Numbered from the stretch's first letter, positions 33,977 through 42,500 are shown. The stretch is 44,083 nt of DNA from JBFELO01 sp041552055 (GCA_041552055.1 JBFELO010000023.1:1-44083), one strand, 5' to 3'. Translations and numbers: made by a program. The notes: generated from the letters alone by a model not told the origin.

Positions 33977-34810
33977 TTACTCCTGGCCCGACTGCGCGAA
34001 CCAAGTGGGGTACAGCTCGGGTCGCCGGTCGGCCAGGAAGAGTCGCCTCGCCGCCGATCGTTCGACCTCGCCGAGATCGAGATCGGCCAGCAACAGATGG
34101 TCCTCGCCGCCGGGAGCGCGCGCGATGACGCGACCGTCCGGGGCGCACACGAACGATTCGCCCGCGAACGTCAGTCTCTGCTCCTCGCCCACCCGGTTGC
34201 ACAGGGCTGCGAAGTACCCGTTCTGGAATGCGGCCACCTGGAGCTCGGCCTCGTAGATTTCCTCGGGCCACTCACCGATCGCCCCGGCCTGGGGCACCAC
34301 CACGAGCTCGGCCCCGCCCAGCGCGAGCGCACGCATGTATTCCGGGTAGTGTCGGTCGTAGCAGATCGCCACGCCTACGCGGCCGGCGTTGGTGTCATAC
34401 ACCGGGGCACCGGTGTCACCCGGAGCGTAGTAGCCCTTCTCGTGGAAACACGAAAAATCCGTGATGTGCGCCATCCGGGTGCGACCGAGCAGAGTCCCGT
34501 CGGCGTCGATGACCGGCGAGCAGTCGAAGCAGCGATCGCCGTGCCGCTCGAACAGGTTGAGGATCACCACGACGCCCAGCTCGCGGGCCAGGCGCGCGAA
34601 TGCGTCGGTGATCGGCCCCGGCACCGGCTCGGCGAAATCCGCGTACCCCTGCTGCGCGGGATTCTGTGGATAAAAAGGTTCGAACGCCAGCTCGGCAAAA
34701 CAGACCAGCTCGCCTCCCGCCTCCGCGGCTCTCTCCAGGGCGACCAGTCCACGCTCGACGTTGGCGGCCTTGTCCTGGCCGGCTCGTTGTTGGACGAGAG
34801 CGATCCGCAT
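33977..34810 (-). CDS. Carbon-nitrogen hydrolase (nitrilase superfamily)
   Basis: A 277-residue amidohydrolase, closest in feel to N-carbamoylputrescine amidase/beta-ureidopropionase-type enzymes. The catalytic Glu is in LVCFAELAFEPFY and the catalytic Cys in GVAICYDRHYPEYMRAL. The Lys of the Glu-Lys-Cys triad is normally in a YRKMHI-like segment; here it reads LLGRTRMAHITDF, with Arg or Met at the position. Later FQNGYFAALCNRVG and FAGESFVCAPDG fit the family. I have a memory of a subfamily with this TRM variant, so it may be functional in a changed way. A ribosome site (AGGAG) precedes the ATG. It lies 60 nt downstream of the thioesterase gene on the same strand. Confidence 0.88.
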   Translation of the reverse strand: MRIALVQQRAGQDKAANVERGLVALERAAEAGGELVCFAELAFEPFYPQNPAQQGYADFAEPVPGPITDAFARLARELGVVVILNLFERHGDRCFDCSPVIDADGTLLGRTRMAHITDFSCFHEKGYYAPGDTGAPVYDTNAGRVGVAICYDRHYPEYMRALALGGAELVVVPQAGAIGEWPEEIYEAELQVAAFQNGYFAALCNRVGEEQRLTFAGESFVCAPDGRVIARAPGGEDHLLLADLDLGEVERSAARRLFLADRRPELYPTWFAQSGQE

Positions 34811-34870
34811 CCTACCCTTTCTCCTGTTCCAGCCAACGGGGGCCGTGGGGCTCGGGATCCGGGCCGAGCG

Positions 34871-35332
34871 CTACCAACGATGGTAGGCCGGGTGTCCCTC
34901 CTCGACTGCAACATACTCGGCCCGGCAGGTGGCCGTGACGGTGCCGTCGACCTCCAGCCTTCCCACCACGGTCGCCCGCCGGCTCGACGCCTGCAGGACC
35001 TTGGCCCTCAACCGCAACGGCCCAGCCGATGGCGTCGGTCGCGCGAACTTGACCGAGTACTCGGCGGTGACGGTGCAGGGCGGACGGTCGAGACCGTTCG
35101 ACATCATCAGGTGGTGGGCGGCTGTCCAGTTGCAGTGACAGTCGAACAGGGTCCCGATGATCCCCCCGGCGACGGCACCGTCGAACGACTCGTGGTGCGC
35201 CTCGGGCCAGAACTCGCATACGCCCTCGTCCCCAACGATGGAAGATTTGATGCGGAGGCCGTTGGGGTTGCTCGGACCACAGCCGAAACACCGCGTGTCC
35301 GGGGCGTACCGATCCTGCAGACTGTCGGTCAT
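34871..35332 (-). CDS. PaaI-type thioesterase (hotdog fold)
   Basis: A 153-residue single-domain protein of the hotdog thioesterase superfamily, which hydrolyses acyl-CoA thioesters. It has a Cys-bearing N-terminus (DTRCFGCGPSNPNGLRI), the active-site region HHESFDGAVAGGIIGTLFDC (helix with Gly-Gly and acidic residue), and the strand CTVTAEYSVKFARPTP typical of PaaI-like proteins. The N-terminal CFGCGPSNPNGL motif is shared by a well-populated subset of such proteins. No signal peptide. It is divergent from the CAP lipoprotein gene by 94 bases and upstream of the nitrilase-family gene. The acyl substrate is unknown. Confidence 0.86.
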   Translation of the reverse strand: MTDSLQDRYAPDTRCFGCGPSNPNGLRIKSSIVGDEGVCEFWPEAHHESFDGAVAGGIIGTLFDCHCNWTAAHHLMMSNGLDRPPCTVTAEYSVKFARPTPSAGPLRLRAKVLQASSRRATVVGRLEVDGTVTATCRAEYVAVEEGHPAYHRW

Positions 35333-35426
35333 GCATCGCCTCCCACTCGCTCATCACGCACCTCGATCCTATCCGTCTTTCGGCACGATCGCCAGACCGG
35401 GCCACCTGCCATGATGTAATGAGGCC

Positions 35427-36743
35427 GTGCCACGCCCCCACACTCCTCGGCCGACCCTGGCCTCCTTGCTGCTGTTCCTGGCCTTCTCCTCGGCGTGTCT
35501 GGGACCTGAAGAGGCGCCCCCGATACAGCACGCGGAACCGGTCGCGTTCGATGAGGCGGTCGGCCCATCGCACGCGCCACTGTCCATCCGACTCGAGGGC
35601 GAACCGGCAGCCGCCTACCGCGCGGACCCGGCCGCCGGATTGAAGACTCCGCTGGCGCGTCGCATCCAGACTCGTTTTCCTCAGCTTCGGCTCGATCCCT
35701 GCCTCCAGCGAGCCGCCGAAGCCTACCTTCAGGTCGATCCGACCCTGCACCCTGTGCTGCCCTTGACCTTTGCCGAGTTCGCGCTCCACTGGGCCGGATG
35801 CCCCGATGCCACAGCGACCGTCAGTCGGCTCTTCTCCAGCGAGGAGGGGGATGACGTGCTGCTGCAACAACTGGAGAGTCTGGTATTGCCGGAGGGGTAC
35901 ACCCACGTGGGCCTGGCTCGGTCGGCGGCCGCTCCCCCCTACCGCTCACAGTGGCTGGTTATGCTGGTGGCGAGGAGGTTCAGCATGCAGGAGTTTCCTA
36001 CCGCAGGCGACCCGGGGGCGGTCCTGCCGCTGCTGTTTCGTGTGGATTCCGAGTTCGAACACGTCGCGGTGGCCATCACCACGACGGGCGGGCAGGTCGA
36101 CTTCGTGGAAGTCGGTCAGAGCGACGGGTGGGTGGTGGCCGGAGTGCCGCTCGAAGAAAGGACCGGGAATCAGTGGATCGAGCTCCTCGGCTACGGTCCC
36201 CGCGGCCCCCAGGTGCTTGCCCTGTTCCCGGTCTCTGTTGGCCGTCCGCCGCCGAAAGTCTGGGTCGGGAATTCGCGCGGTGACGAATCCTGGATCGCCG
36301 ACATTTCACAGGCCGAATCGTACGCGGCAGATCTCCTGGCACGGGACCGTGAGCGTTTCGGGCTCCCGATCCTGACCCGTGATCCTCGTCTCGACGGCGT
36401 TGCTCGTGCACACAGCTCGGAGATGGCCGCCTCCAACTATTTTGCCCACGTCTCTCCCGTTACAGGCAGCATCGTGGACCGGTTGGCTGCGATCGACTAC
36501 GAGACCTTGTTCGCGGCCGAGAACATCGCCATGAGTGCGTCCCTCGCAGAGGCTCAGGAGGGGCTGATGAGAAGCCCGGGGCACCGCGCGGCCGTGCTGT
36601 CCACCGACGCCACTCATTTCGGGGTCGGCGTGGTCCGTGATGACCGGGACGACGTCGGACCGGTTTACGTACTGACCCAGGTGTTCGCATCGCCCCTCTC
36701 CACGGCCCGAGTGGTGGACCAAGGTGAGGCTGTGATGCCGTAG
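35427..36743 (+). CDS. CAP-domain lipoprotein
   Basis: A 438-residue predicted lipoprotein. The N-terminus has a hydrophobic stretch (LASLLLFLAFSSAC) with Cys as lipidation site. Residues about 40-285 form an unrecognised region with strands. Residues about 295-430 are a CAP (SCP/PR1-like) domain: LDGVARAHSSEMAASNYFAH, FAAENIAMSASLAEAQEGLM, SPGHRAAVLSTDATHFGVGV. The His and Glu residues of the CAP cavity (AHSSEM, FAHVSP, AENIA, SPGHR) are all present. CAP proteins are secreted with roles in binding lipids or proteins, rarely enzymatic. The start is GTG; an ideal ribosome site is absent, but the signal sequence fixes it. A small membrane-anchored gene follows after 110 bases. Confidence 0.83.
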   Translation: MPRPHTPRPTLASLLLFLAFSSACLGPEEAPPIQHAEPVAFDEAVGPSHAPLSIRLEGEPAAAYRADPAAGLKTPLARRIQTRFPQLRLDPCLQRAAEAYLQVDPTLHPVLPLTFAEFALHWAGCPDATATVSRLFSSEEGDDVLLQQLESLVLPEGYTHVGLARSAAAPPYRSQWLVMLVARRFSMQEFPTAGDPGAVLPLLFRVDSEFEHVAVAITTTGGQVDFVEVGQSDGWVVAGVPLEERTGNQWIELLGYGPRGPQVLALFPVSVGRPPPKVWVGNSRGDESWIADISQAESYAADLLARDRERFGLPILTRDPRLDGVARAHSSEMAASNYFAHVSPVTGSIVDRLAAIDYETLFAAENIAMSASLAEAQEGLMRSPGHRAAVLSTDATHFGVGVVRDDRDDVGPVYVLTQVFASPLSTARVVDQGEAVMP

Positions 36744-36853
36744 GAACTGCATGGCGGGCACTGTGACACAATTGAGGGGCCGGATTCAGGCGGGTCGCGA
36801 GAGCCGATCGGCTCGACTGGAAGGCCCGCGTTGGCTGGAGTGGAGGTAGCAAC

Positions 36854-37210
36854 ATGAGGGCGCTGATGTTCGTCATCGTCATCGCGGTCGTAGGGTTCCT
36901 CGCGTACAACTTCCTCACCACCGGAGAGGTCTCACTGTTCGGACCGGGAGCCCTCGATGACGAGAAACAGGCCGTCCAGGATCTGCGTGACGAGTTCCAG
37001 GCGGCTCAAGGCCAGTATCAGCAGGCCGGGCGCGCTGTGGCGGTGAGCGGAATCGACGCGAGCGCAGACGTCGAGGACTTCCTCGCCGATATGGATCGGA
37101 TCGAAGCCGAGGCCATGAAGCTGAGACCCAAGCTCGAATCTGAGGCTGCCCGGCGCGACCTCGAACGACTGTTACGTGACATCAAGGCGTATCGCGGCGA
37201 TATCGGCTGA
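36854..37210 (+). CDS. Small membrane-anchored coiled-coil protein, unknown function
   Basis: A 118-residue protein I do not recognise. The N-terminus has a transmembrane helix (MRALMFVIVIAVVGFLAYNF). After it comes a linker, then charged helices KQAVQDLRDEFQAAQGQYQQ and EDFLADMDRIEAEAMKLRPK with a likely coiled coil. The ATG has GGAGG eight bases upstream. It would sit in the inner membrane with most of the chain on one side. The next gene, of unknown function too, starts 135 bases later. The context (CAP lipoprotein upstream) hints at an envelope role, no more. Confidence 0.75.
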   Translation: MRALMFVIVIAVVGFLAYNFLTTGEVSLFGPGALDDEKQAVQDLRDEFQAAQGQYQQAGRAVAVSGIDASADVEDFLADMDRIEAEAMKLRPKLESEAARRDLERLLRDIKAYRGDIG

Positions 37211-37344
37211 CATCCAAGCCCCCGCCACCGAGGTGCTCGAGATCACACAAGCCCAGCGCGAGGGTGGATGTCCACCCGTTGGACGTACTAACCTGTACAC
37301 ATGGCGGATGTGCGCCCTCTGGGTGCAGTTCGCGGAGATCTCGA

Positions 37345-38472
37345 ATGAGGTCCGAGCACATCACGAGACGCGTCGCCTGGTCACCGAGCCCGGCAGTTCG
37401 GCTCCCGAAGGGGGTTTCGAAGGCCGCTTGGGCCCGGGAGATGGGACGTTGGCAGAATCCCCGCATCCGGGCGTTCCTCGGAACCCACCGGATCCTCCGC
37501 GAGGTCCTGGAAAGCAACTTCGCGATCCTCCACTGTTCCCCGAAACGGCTTCTGGAGATGTTGGTGACCGTCCGCCGGGTCTCCGAGCTCCTGCGATCCG
37601 ACATCACCCTCCTGCTGGACGGTCCGTCCTTGATTCCCGAACTCGAATCGGCCCGACTCGCGGTGCGGGCGAATCTCAACCACATCGACCAGACGCTCCT
37701 CAATCAGTTGGACAGCTTCCCGGACCGAGTGCCGGTGAGCCGCCACGACGAGCTCCGCCGATTTCTGTGCGTCGCGATCGGCCAGGTGCACCGGTTCCTG
37801 CAGGATTCGTTCGGGGGACTGGTTTCGGCCGACCCGCGAGCTACCCACGATGCCGACTACTACCTGTCGAAGGAGTTCCCGCGCGACATCGAGGAAGCGG
37901 AGTGGCTGTTCGACTCGGTAACCCGCCTCGAAGAGCACCTCCGGGAGCTCGACAGGGACCGTCCGCGCCTGATCGTGGACGTCAGGCAAACCCTGCAGGA
38001 GGGGTCTCGGGTGCCGTCTCGAGAACGGTGGGAGGAGACCGAGCATTATTTGGGACGACTGGTGACCGAGCTGTCACCCCGCCTGAGAGAGGTTATCGCC
38101 CTGCGGGGCATCCGAATCGAGGAGCTCGAGCTGCTCGACCACTACTCTACCGAGATCCCGACGATTTGCCGGATCCTGGTCGAGCTGCACGAGTCGAGTT
38201 GCGAGGCACTGGGCGACTCGAGCCCGGATCAGGTCGCTGCGACGCATGGCGAAAACAGGTCGTTGAATCTCCATCGCACCCTGTGCGAACGGATGGTCCC
38301 CCAGCTCCGCTCGCTCGACGATTACCTTCGAGACCTCGGGATCTTCGTGCCTCTCTGGCGCCGCGACATCACCCAGCGGCGAGCCCTGCTGTTGCGGCTG
38401 GCCGGGATGAAGGACCCTTCGGGATCCGACCCGGACAGCGTGGATACCTCTGACACGGACCTCCCGAGTTGA
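37345..38472 (+). CDS. Helical protein of unknown function
   Basis: A 375-residue soluble protein that I do not recognise. It is almost entirely charged alpha helix, with no signal peptide, no transmembrane helix and no cysteine cluster: for example RIRAFLGTHRILREVLESNF, RRVSELLRSDITLLLDGPSL, LNHIDQTLLNQLDSFPD and HRTLCERMVPQLRSLDDYLR. The ATG chosen has GGAG seven bases upstream; the frame is open 81 nt more without sense. The C-terminus is acidic (DPDSVDTSDTDLPS). Codon usage fits its neighbours. It could be a structural or scaffold protein; no function can be offered. Confidence 0.72.
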   Translation: MRSEHITRRVAWSPSPAVRLPKGVSKAAWAREMGRWQNPRIRAFLGTHRILREVLESNFAILHCSPKRLLEMLVTVRRVSELLRSDITLLLDGPSLIPELESARLAVRANLNHIDQTLLNQLDSFPDRVPVSRHDELRRFLCVAIGQVHRFLQDSFGGLVSADPRATHDADYYLSKEFPRDIEEAEWLFDSVTRLEEHLRELDRDRPRLIVDVRQTLQEGSRVPSRERWEETEHYLGRLVTELSPRLREVIALRGIRIEELELLDHYSTEIPTICRILVELHESSCEALGDSSPDQVAATHGENRSLNLHRTLCERMVPQLRSLDDYLRDLGIFVPLWRRDITQRRALLLRLAGMKDPSGSDPDSVDTSDTDLPS

Positions 38473-38979
38473 TCCTCCGGTCCCGCGCAACACGCCCGTT
38501 ATTCCCGCTCGGCCCCGCTCACCTTCGAGCACAGTCCGATGAAGGCATCGCTCCACGTATCGTCACCGTCCCGAGACATCCGCCAGTTCTGCCGGTCTGT
38601 GATCGAGCACCAACACGGGTGGTAACGAGAGTGTTCCGTGCTCCGTACCGGATCATCTCTCCCAATCACGGTGGCAGCGAACCAAAGAAGTAGGCGCGCA
38701 GCCCCTGCGCGCAGCAATTCACTGCGTGAATTGCCCCGGAATGGGAAAGCATTTCCCGGAGCAGATGCGGTGGGATCTCTTGCAGCAACCACGCGCCTCG
38801 ATACCCGCCGAGATCCCGTCAGGAGGGGGAGATGGAGGGCGCGTGGTATCCACTGCGATTCGCGCAGCGAATCGCACGACGATGACCATTAGGAGCGCGC
38901 TTCTGGTGCGAGAAAACCAGGGGGGTTATGAACTGGGTATATCGAGGCGCAGCGAGGTACAGGATTCCAGCTCGAGTCC
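38473..38979. other. Intergenic region between convergent genes
   Basis: About 507 bases with no convincing gene. The first 220 bases have only weak frames (a minus-strand frame contains a CWCSITDRQNWR stretch, unsupported). The second half is the hairpin tract listed separately. Confidence 0.6.
38694..38920. repeat. Cluster of short perfect hairpins
   Basis: Perfect stems with tiny loops: 38694-38712 (8-bp stem, CCC loop), 38714-38734 (GCAATTCAC-TGC-GTGAATTGC, 9-bp stem), 38743-38757 (GGGAAA-GCA-TTTCCC), and 38854-38876 (10-bp stem, GCA loop). A longer pair, ACCACGCGCC at 38788-38797 with its complement at 38838-38847, encloses the middle, and CTGGT/ACCAG pairs at 38903-38920. They lie between convergent genes and resemble REP-like elements or a processed RNA. 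Confidence 0.7.
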
Positions 38980-39822
38980 TCACACGATCGAGTAATCCGG
39001 TGGGATGCTGAAGTCCCCCAGAACGTCCGGCGTCACCTTCGCGAATCGACCCTCGCGGCCGCCGATCTCGTTCACCAGGTTGGACTCGTGGCACGTCACC
39101 AGCCGGTAGGGGGTGTCACGCACCAGCACGGTGCGATCGCGGCCAAACTGGTGGATCAGCGCGCGATGTTCGGCGGCGAGTACCGTCAGCGCCTCGGAAG
39201 CGACCTCGATCGTCGATGGAGAGTTACTGATGCGGGGCTGCAACAGCGTCCGCCACGAGCGCCACCAGCTCGGATCCGTCCACCATCTCGAGGTGCAGAG
39301 GTAGACTTCGCGGCGCGCGACGTCCAGCCAGTAGCTGTCCTGGAAATCTACCAGAGTCCCGAGGGCGAAATCACCCTCCCGGAGAGAGCGGACGTAGTGC
39401 TTGTGCCACGCATCGTCGTTGTCGATGCGTGACGTGATCGCGACGCGTGCACCGCTGCGCCGCACCTCTGATCTCAAAAAGTCCACCTGCCGGCGGTCGA
39501 GCGGCACCAGCCGCATCGCTGGAAAGGCGGATGCCACGCCCTCGAGCTGCCCCATGAACCGCTCCGGTGTTTGTCGGTCCACCAACACGAACCACGTGAA
39601 GTCCTGGCAGCTCTGGCCCATCAGGGACGGCACCGTAAAGGAAGTGAAAAGCCTGAACCGTCGGTCCATCCAACGATCGGGATCGCCGCCGATTCGGTGA
39701 CGTCGGTCGGGATCGCTGTACAACGACAGGTTGTACTTTGTGACGACGAAGTGGACTCGGTCTCGTGTCATAGGCGGGCTAGAAACGGCGGGTCGGCTCG
39801 CCGTCGCATCCGAACTGCTCAC
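38980..39822 (-). CDS. Glycosyltransferase-like protein (putative rhamnosyltransferase)
   Basis: A 280-residue protein if the GTG at 39822, which overlaps the upstream stop (GTGA), is used; the ATG at 39771 gives 263 residues starting MTRDRVHFVVTKYNL. The body resembles glycosyltransferase GT-A proteins of the putative rhamnosyl transferase class: RRFRLFTSFTVPSLMGQSCQ, FTWFVLVDRQTPERFMG, and the acidic metal/nucleotide site TSRIDNDDAWHKHYV (DDA). RWWTDPSWWRS and HESNLVNEIGG follow. It probably transfers a sugar to a cell-surface glycan. No glycan cluster surrounds it. The family call is moderate; the sugar is unknown. Confidence 0.75.
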   Translation of the reverse strand: MSSSDATASRPAVSSPPMTRDRVHFVVTKYNLSLYSDPDRRHRIGGDPDRWMDRRFRLFTSFTVPSLMGQSCQDFTWFVLVDRQTPERFMGQLEGVASAFPAMRLVPLDRRQVDFLRSEVRRSGARVAITSRIDNDDAWHKHYVRSLREGDFALGTLVDFQDSYWLDVARREVYLCTSRWWTDPSWWRSWRTLLQPRISNSPSTIEVASEALTVLAAEHRALIHQFGRDRTVLVRDTPYRLVTCHESNLVNEIGGREGRFAKVTPDVLGDFSIPPDYSIV

Positions 39823-40157
39823 TGTCCCAGGGGAAGCGACGGTTGACCGGAGATCTTGTCAAGCCACCGGAGCCGGAACTCCCCGTCTCCGAGTGGCTCC
39901 AGCTCGAAGTGAGGTGGGCGGCTCTTCGGCCACGGAATGACCCCGTGGCGCTCGAAGAAGCTCCGGATCCGCACCGACCGCAGCTCCGGCGCACTGCTCC
40001 AGAAGCTGGACGTCAGGGGGATCATCACCGGATCCCGTTCGCCGGGGAGGTGCAGTACCACCGACTCCCATTCGGGGCGGAAGTACAGGCTGATCTCGCC
40101 CTCGAGGATGCGAAGGCCGTATCCGCCACCCCCGTCGTGCCATGCCGAGACGATCAT
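39819..40157 (-). CDS. Protein of unknown function upstream of the glycosyltransferase
   Basis: A 112-residue protein, unrecognised. It appears as a small beta-rich fold: YGLRILEGEISLYFRPEWES, VVLHLPGERDPVMIPLTSSF and LEPLGDGEFRLRWLDKISG. No signal peptide or membrane segment. Its stop overlaps the possible GTG of the glycosyltransferase (GTGA), which suggests coupled translation. The N-terminal SAWHDGGGGYGLRI reads like a conserved family start. It is 46 bases after pfkA on the same strand. Probably real, given the overlap and ordinary codon use. Confidence 0.65.
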   Translation of the reverse strand: MIVSAWHDGGGGYGLRILEGEISLYFRPEWESVVLHLPGERDPVMIPLTSSFWSSAPELRSVRIRSFFERHGVIPWPKSRPPHFELEPLGDGEFRLRWLDKISGQPSLPLGQ

Positions 40158-40203
40158 CTGTCCGTGAAATGTAACACTTCGCGTCGGGATCGGGAAGTGC
40201 GGG

Positions 40204-41307
40204 CTAGGTCAAGCCATCGCCGAAGCAGATACCGAGGTCGCGCCCGGTCAGGACCGTGTCGCAGTCGAGTGGAACCGTCTTCATACGACTGGTTGCGATC
40301 TCGAGGGGGACCGCGTTCACGACCGGCGGGTCGAGCGCCACCATATGACTGAACTGTCTCGCCTCGACCATGCGCACCGCCGCCGCACCGAACCGCAGCG
40401 CGAGCAGGCGGTCGGATGTCGTCGGCCGCCCCCCGCGCTGCAGGTGGCCGAGCACCACGGTGCGCGTCTCCTTGCCCGTCTTTTCTTCGATCTGGGCCGC
40501 GACCTGCTCGGCGATGCCGCCGAGTTGGATCTCGCGACCGAACTCCCGGTTCTTCACGACCAGCTCACCGCCCATCGGCGCGGCTCCCTCGGCAACCACG
40601 ACGATCGAGAACCTGCGTCCCCTGGCCTCCCGGTCGAGGATCTTTTCACACACCACATCGATGTCGAACGGGACCTCCGGAATCAGGATCACATCGGCGG
40701 TGGCCGCCACGCCCGCATTCAGCGCGATCCACCCCGCATACCGGCCCATCACTTCGACGACCATCACCCGCTCGTGCGCTTCCGCCGTGGAGTGGAGACG
40801 ATCGATCGCCTCGGTGGCAACCGTCACCGCAGTGTCGAAGCCGAACGTGACGACCGTGCCGGAGAGATCGTTGTCGATCGTTTTGGGAACGCCGACGATC
40901 GGAAGCCCCTTCTTGGCGAACTCGCACGCGATCTTCATGGAGCCGTCGCCACCGATCGCGATGAGCCCGTCGATGCGAAGTCTCCGGAAGTTCTCCACCA
41001 CCTCGTCCGAGCGGTCCATCATCGTGATCTCGCCGTTCGGCATCTTGGCCGGATACTGAAACGGGTTCCCCTTGTTGGTGGTGCCGAGGATGGTGCCCCC
41101 GAGGTGGGTTATGCCACGAACAGCATCGCGGTCGAGCTGGATGATCTTCGAGGTGTCCAGAAGGCCCTCGTACCCCTTGTGGATGCCGAGCACCTCCCAG
41201 CCCCGCCGTAGCGCGGACAGGACGATCGACCGGATCACCGCGTTCAGCCCCGGTGCGTCTCCACCTCCCGTATTGATCGCGATCCGCTGGATCGCACGCT
41301 CCGCCAT
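40204..41307 (-). CDS. pfkA: 6-phosphofructokinase
   Basis: A 367-residue enzyme of glycolysis, phosphorylating fructose 6-phosphate. Motifs are INTGGGDAPGLNAVIRS, IAIGGDGSMKIA, VPKTIDNDLSGT, MGRYAGWIALNAG and LGHLQRGGRPTTSDRLLA. In E. coli numbering, Gly104 is kept (GGDGS) while position 124 is Lys (PKTIDND), not Gly (PGTIDND). I recall G104/K124 marks ATP-using members of a group also containing PPi enzymes, so ATP use is favoured but should be tested. GGAGG sits seven bases before the ATG. The gene ends in TAG. It follows mdh on the same strand after a terminator, so it has its own promoter in the 180-base gap. Confidence 0.93.
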   Translation of the reverse strand: MAERAIQRIAINTGGGDAPGLNAVIRSIVLSALRRGWEVLGIHKGYEGLLDTSKIIQLDRDAVRGITHLGGTILGTTNKGNPFQYPAKMPNGEITMMDRSDEVVENFRRLRIDGLIAIGGDGSMKIACEFAKKGLPIVGVPKTIDNDLSGTVVTFGFDTAVTVATEAIDRLHSTAEAHERVMVVEVMGRYAGWIALNAGVAATADVILIPEVPFDIDVVCEKILDREARGRRFSIVVVAEGAAPMGGELVVKNREFGREIQLGGIAEQVAAQIEEKTGKETRTVVLGHLQRGGRPTTSDRLLALRFGAAAVRMVEARQFSHMVALDPPVVNAVPLEIATSRMKTVPLDCDTVLTGRDLGICFGDGLT

Positions 41308-41433
41308 CTGCTACCTCCACGGCGACCGGGCGCCTAGCCTACCGTCATTCCGCCGAACGGTGATCGCCCTGGACCGCCGCTGTTCATACAACCCACGTTC
41401 CGGCCGTTCCCGTTCCCGTTACCAGGCCCGCGA

Positions 41434-41470
41434 TCAAGAAAAACGCCCCCCGGGCGCACCCGAGGGGCGT
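41434..41470 (-). terminator. Rho-independent terminator after mdh
   Basis: On the minus strand a stem of ACGCCCC paired with GGGGCGT (41443-41449 with 41464-41470), extended inside by CGGG/CCCG around a CGCA-type loop with one bulge, is followed by a TTTTTCTT run (41442 downward). It starts 20 bases after the mdh stop and is the clearest terminator in the window. Confidence 0.85.
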
Positions 41471-41489
41471 GCGACGACTGGTCGAACGA

Positions 41490-42500
41490 TCATAGATTGG
41501 CGAGCATCCCGTCGGCCTCGTCACAGGTCTTCCGGACCGCGTTCACCGAGTGCGCGAACGCGTCCTTCTCCTCGTCCGTCAGGTCGAGCTCGATGACCTT
41601 CTCGACGCCGTTCTTGCCCACCAACCCGGGCACACCGACGAACAGACCGTCGACACCGTACTCGCCCTCGAGCTTGGCGCACACCGGGATGATCTTCCTC
41701 TTGTCGAAGATGATCGCCTCGGCCATCTCGAGCGCCGCCCACGCCGGCGACACGAACGCCGAACCGAATCCGAGCAATCCCACCACCTCGCCGCCGGCCT
41801 TGCGGGTGCGGGCCTCGATCGCGGCGAGAGTCGCCTCGTCGACGAACTTGGAAACCGGGATGCCGGCGATGGAGCACGAGCTGCGCACCGGCACCATGGT
41901 GTCGCCGTGGCCGCCGAGCACCATCGCGTTGACGTTCTCCACAGAGACATTGGCCGCGTCGGCCACGAAGTAGCAGTAGCGGCCGGAGTCGAGCTGTCCG
42001 GCCATGCCCATGAGCTTGTTCTTCGGCGGAGCAAGAGTCTTGTTGAGGGTGTAGACGATGGCGTCCAGCGGGTTCGCGATCGAAATGATGGTCGCGTTCG
42101 GGCAGTTGTCCTGGATTCCCTGGGCCACCTGCTTGGTCACCTTGAGGTTGATGGTCAGCAGTTCCTCGCGACTCGGGAAAGTGCCGTCGGGTCGCGCCTT
42201 GCGGGGAACCCCGGCGGTGTTGATGATCAGCTCCGCTCCCTGGAGGGCCGAGTAGTCCTTCGAACCGACGCAGCGCACGTCACTCCGGATGGTCGTGAGG
42301 CCCTCAGAGATGTCGAGGCACTTGCCGATCGCCACCGACTGTTTCTTGGTCACCTCCTGCCGCTCCGGCGGATCGTCCGGGTTGACGAACGGCGCCGGGT
42401 CTGACAACCCGACCTCGCGCGCCAGCCTCCGCTGCGCGATCTCCTGCACCAAGACGCCACCGATGTAGCCGCCGCCGATGATCCCGATCTTGTTGAGCAT
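41490..42500 (-). CDS. mdh: Malate dehydrogenase (LDH/MDH family)
   Basis: A 336-residue NAD-dependent dehydrogenase. The nucleotide-binding turn is KIGIIGGGYIGGVL, substrate Arg residues lie in NTAGVPRKARPDGTFPSREE, the catalytic Asp-Arg in GQLDSGRYCYF, and the catalytic His in VLGGHGDTMVPV. The Arg in the mobile loop (VPRK) favours malate over lactate. It is longer than usual: an insertion of about 16 residues after the NAD domain acidic position (FVNPDDPPERQEVTKK) and a few extra in the mobile loop (ARPDGTF). A GTG three bases upstream is possible, but AAGGAG is better spaced for this ATG. A terminator follows. It acts in the TCA cycle. Confidence 0.9.
   Translation of the reverse strand: MLNKIGIIGGGYIGGVLVQEIAQRRLAREVGLSDPAPFVNPDDPPERQEVTKKQSVAIGKCLDISEGLTTIRSDVRCVGSKDYSALQGAELIINTAGVPRKARPDGTFPSREELLTINLKVTKQVAQGIQDNCPNATIISIANPLDAIVYTLNKTLAPPKNKLMGMAGQLDSGRYCYFVADAANVSVENVNAMVLGGHGDTMVPVRSSCSIAGIPVSKFVDEATLAAIEARTRKAGGEVVGLLGFGSAFVSPAWAALEMAEAIIFDKRKIIPVCAKLEGEYGVDGLFVGVPGLVGKNGVEKVIELDLTDEEKDAFAHSVNAVRKTCDEADGMLANL

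Noticed and set aside
33956..35419. 487-residue plus-strand frame opposite the nitrilase and thioesterase genes
   Set aside because: Spans two antisense genes and has no motif.
38499..38792. Minus-strand 97-residue frame with a CWCSITDRQNWR stretch
   Set aside because: Part overlaps the hairpin tract, no ribosome site or recognisable domain; could be a remnant but not supported.
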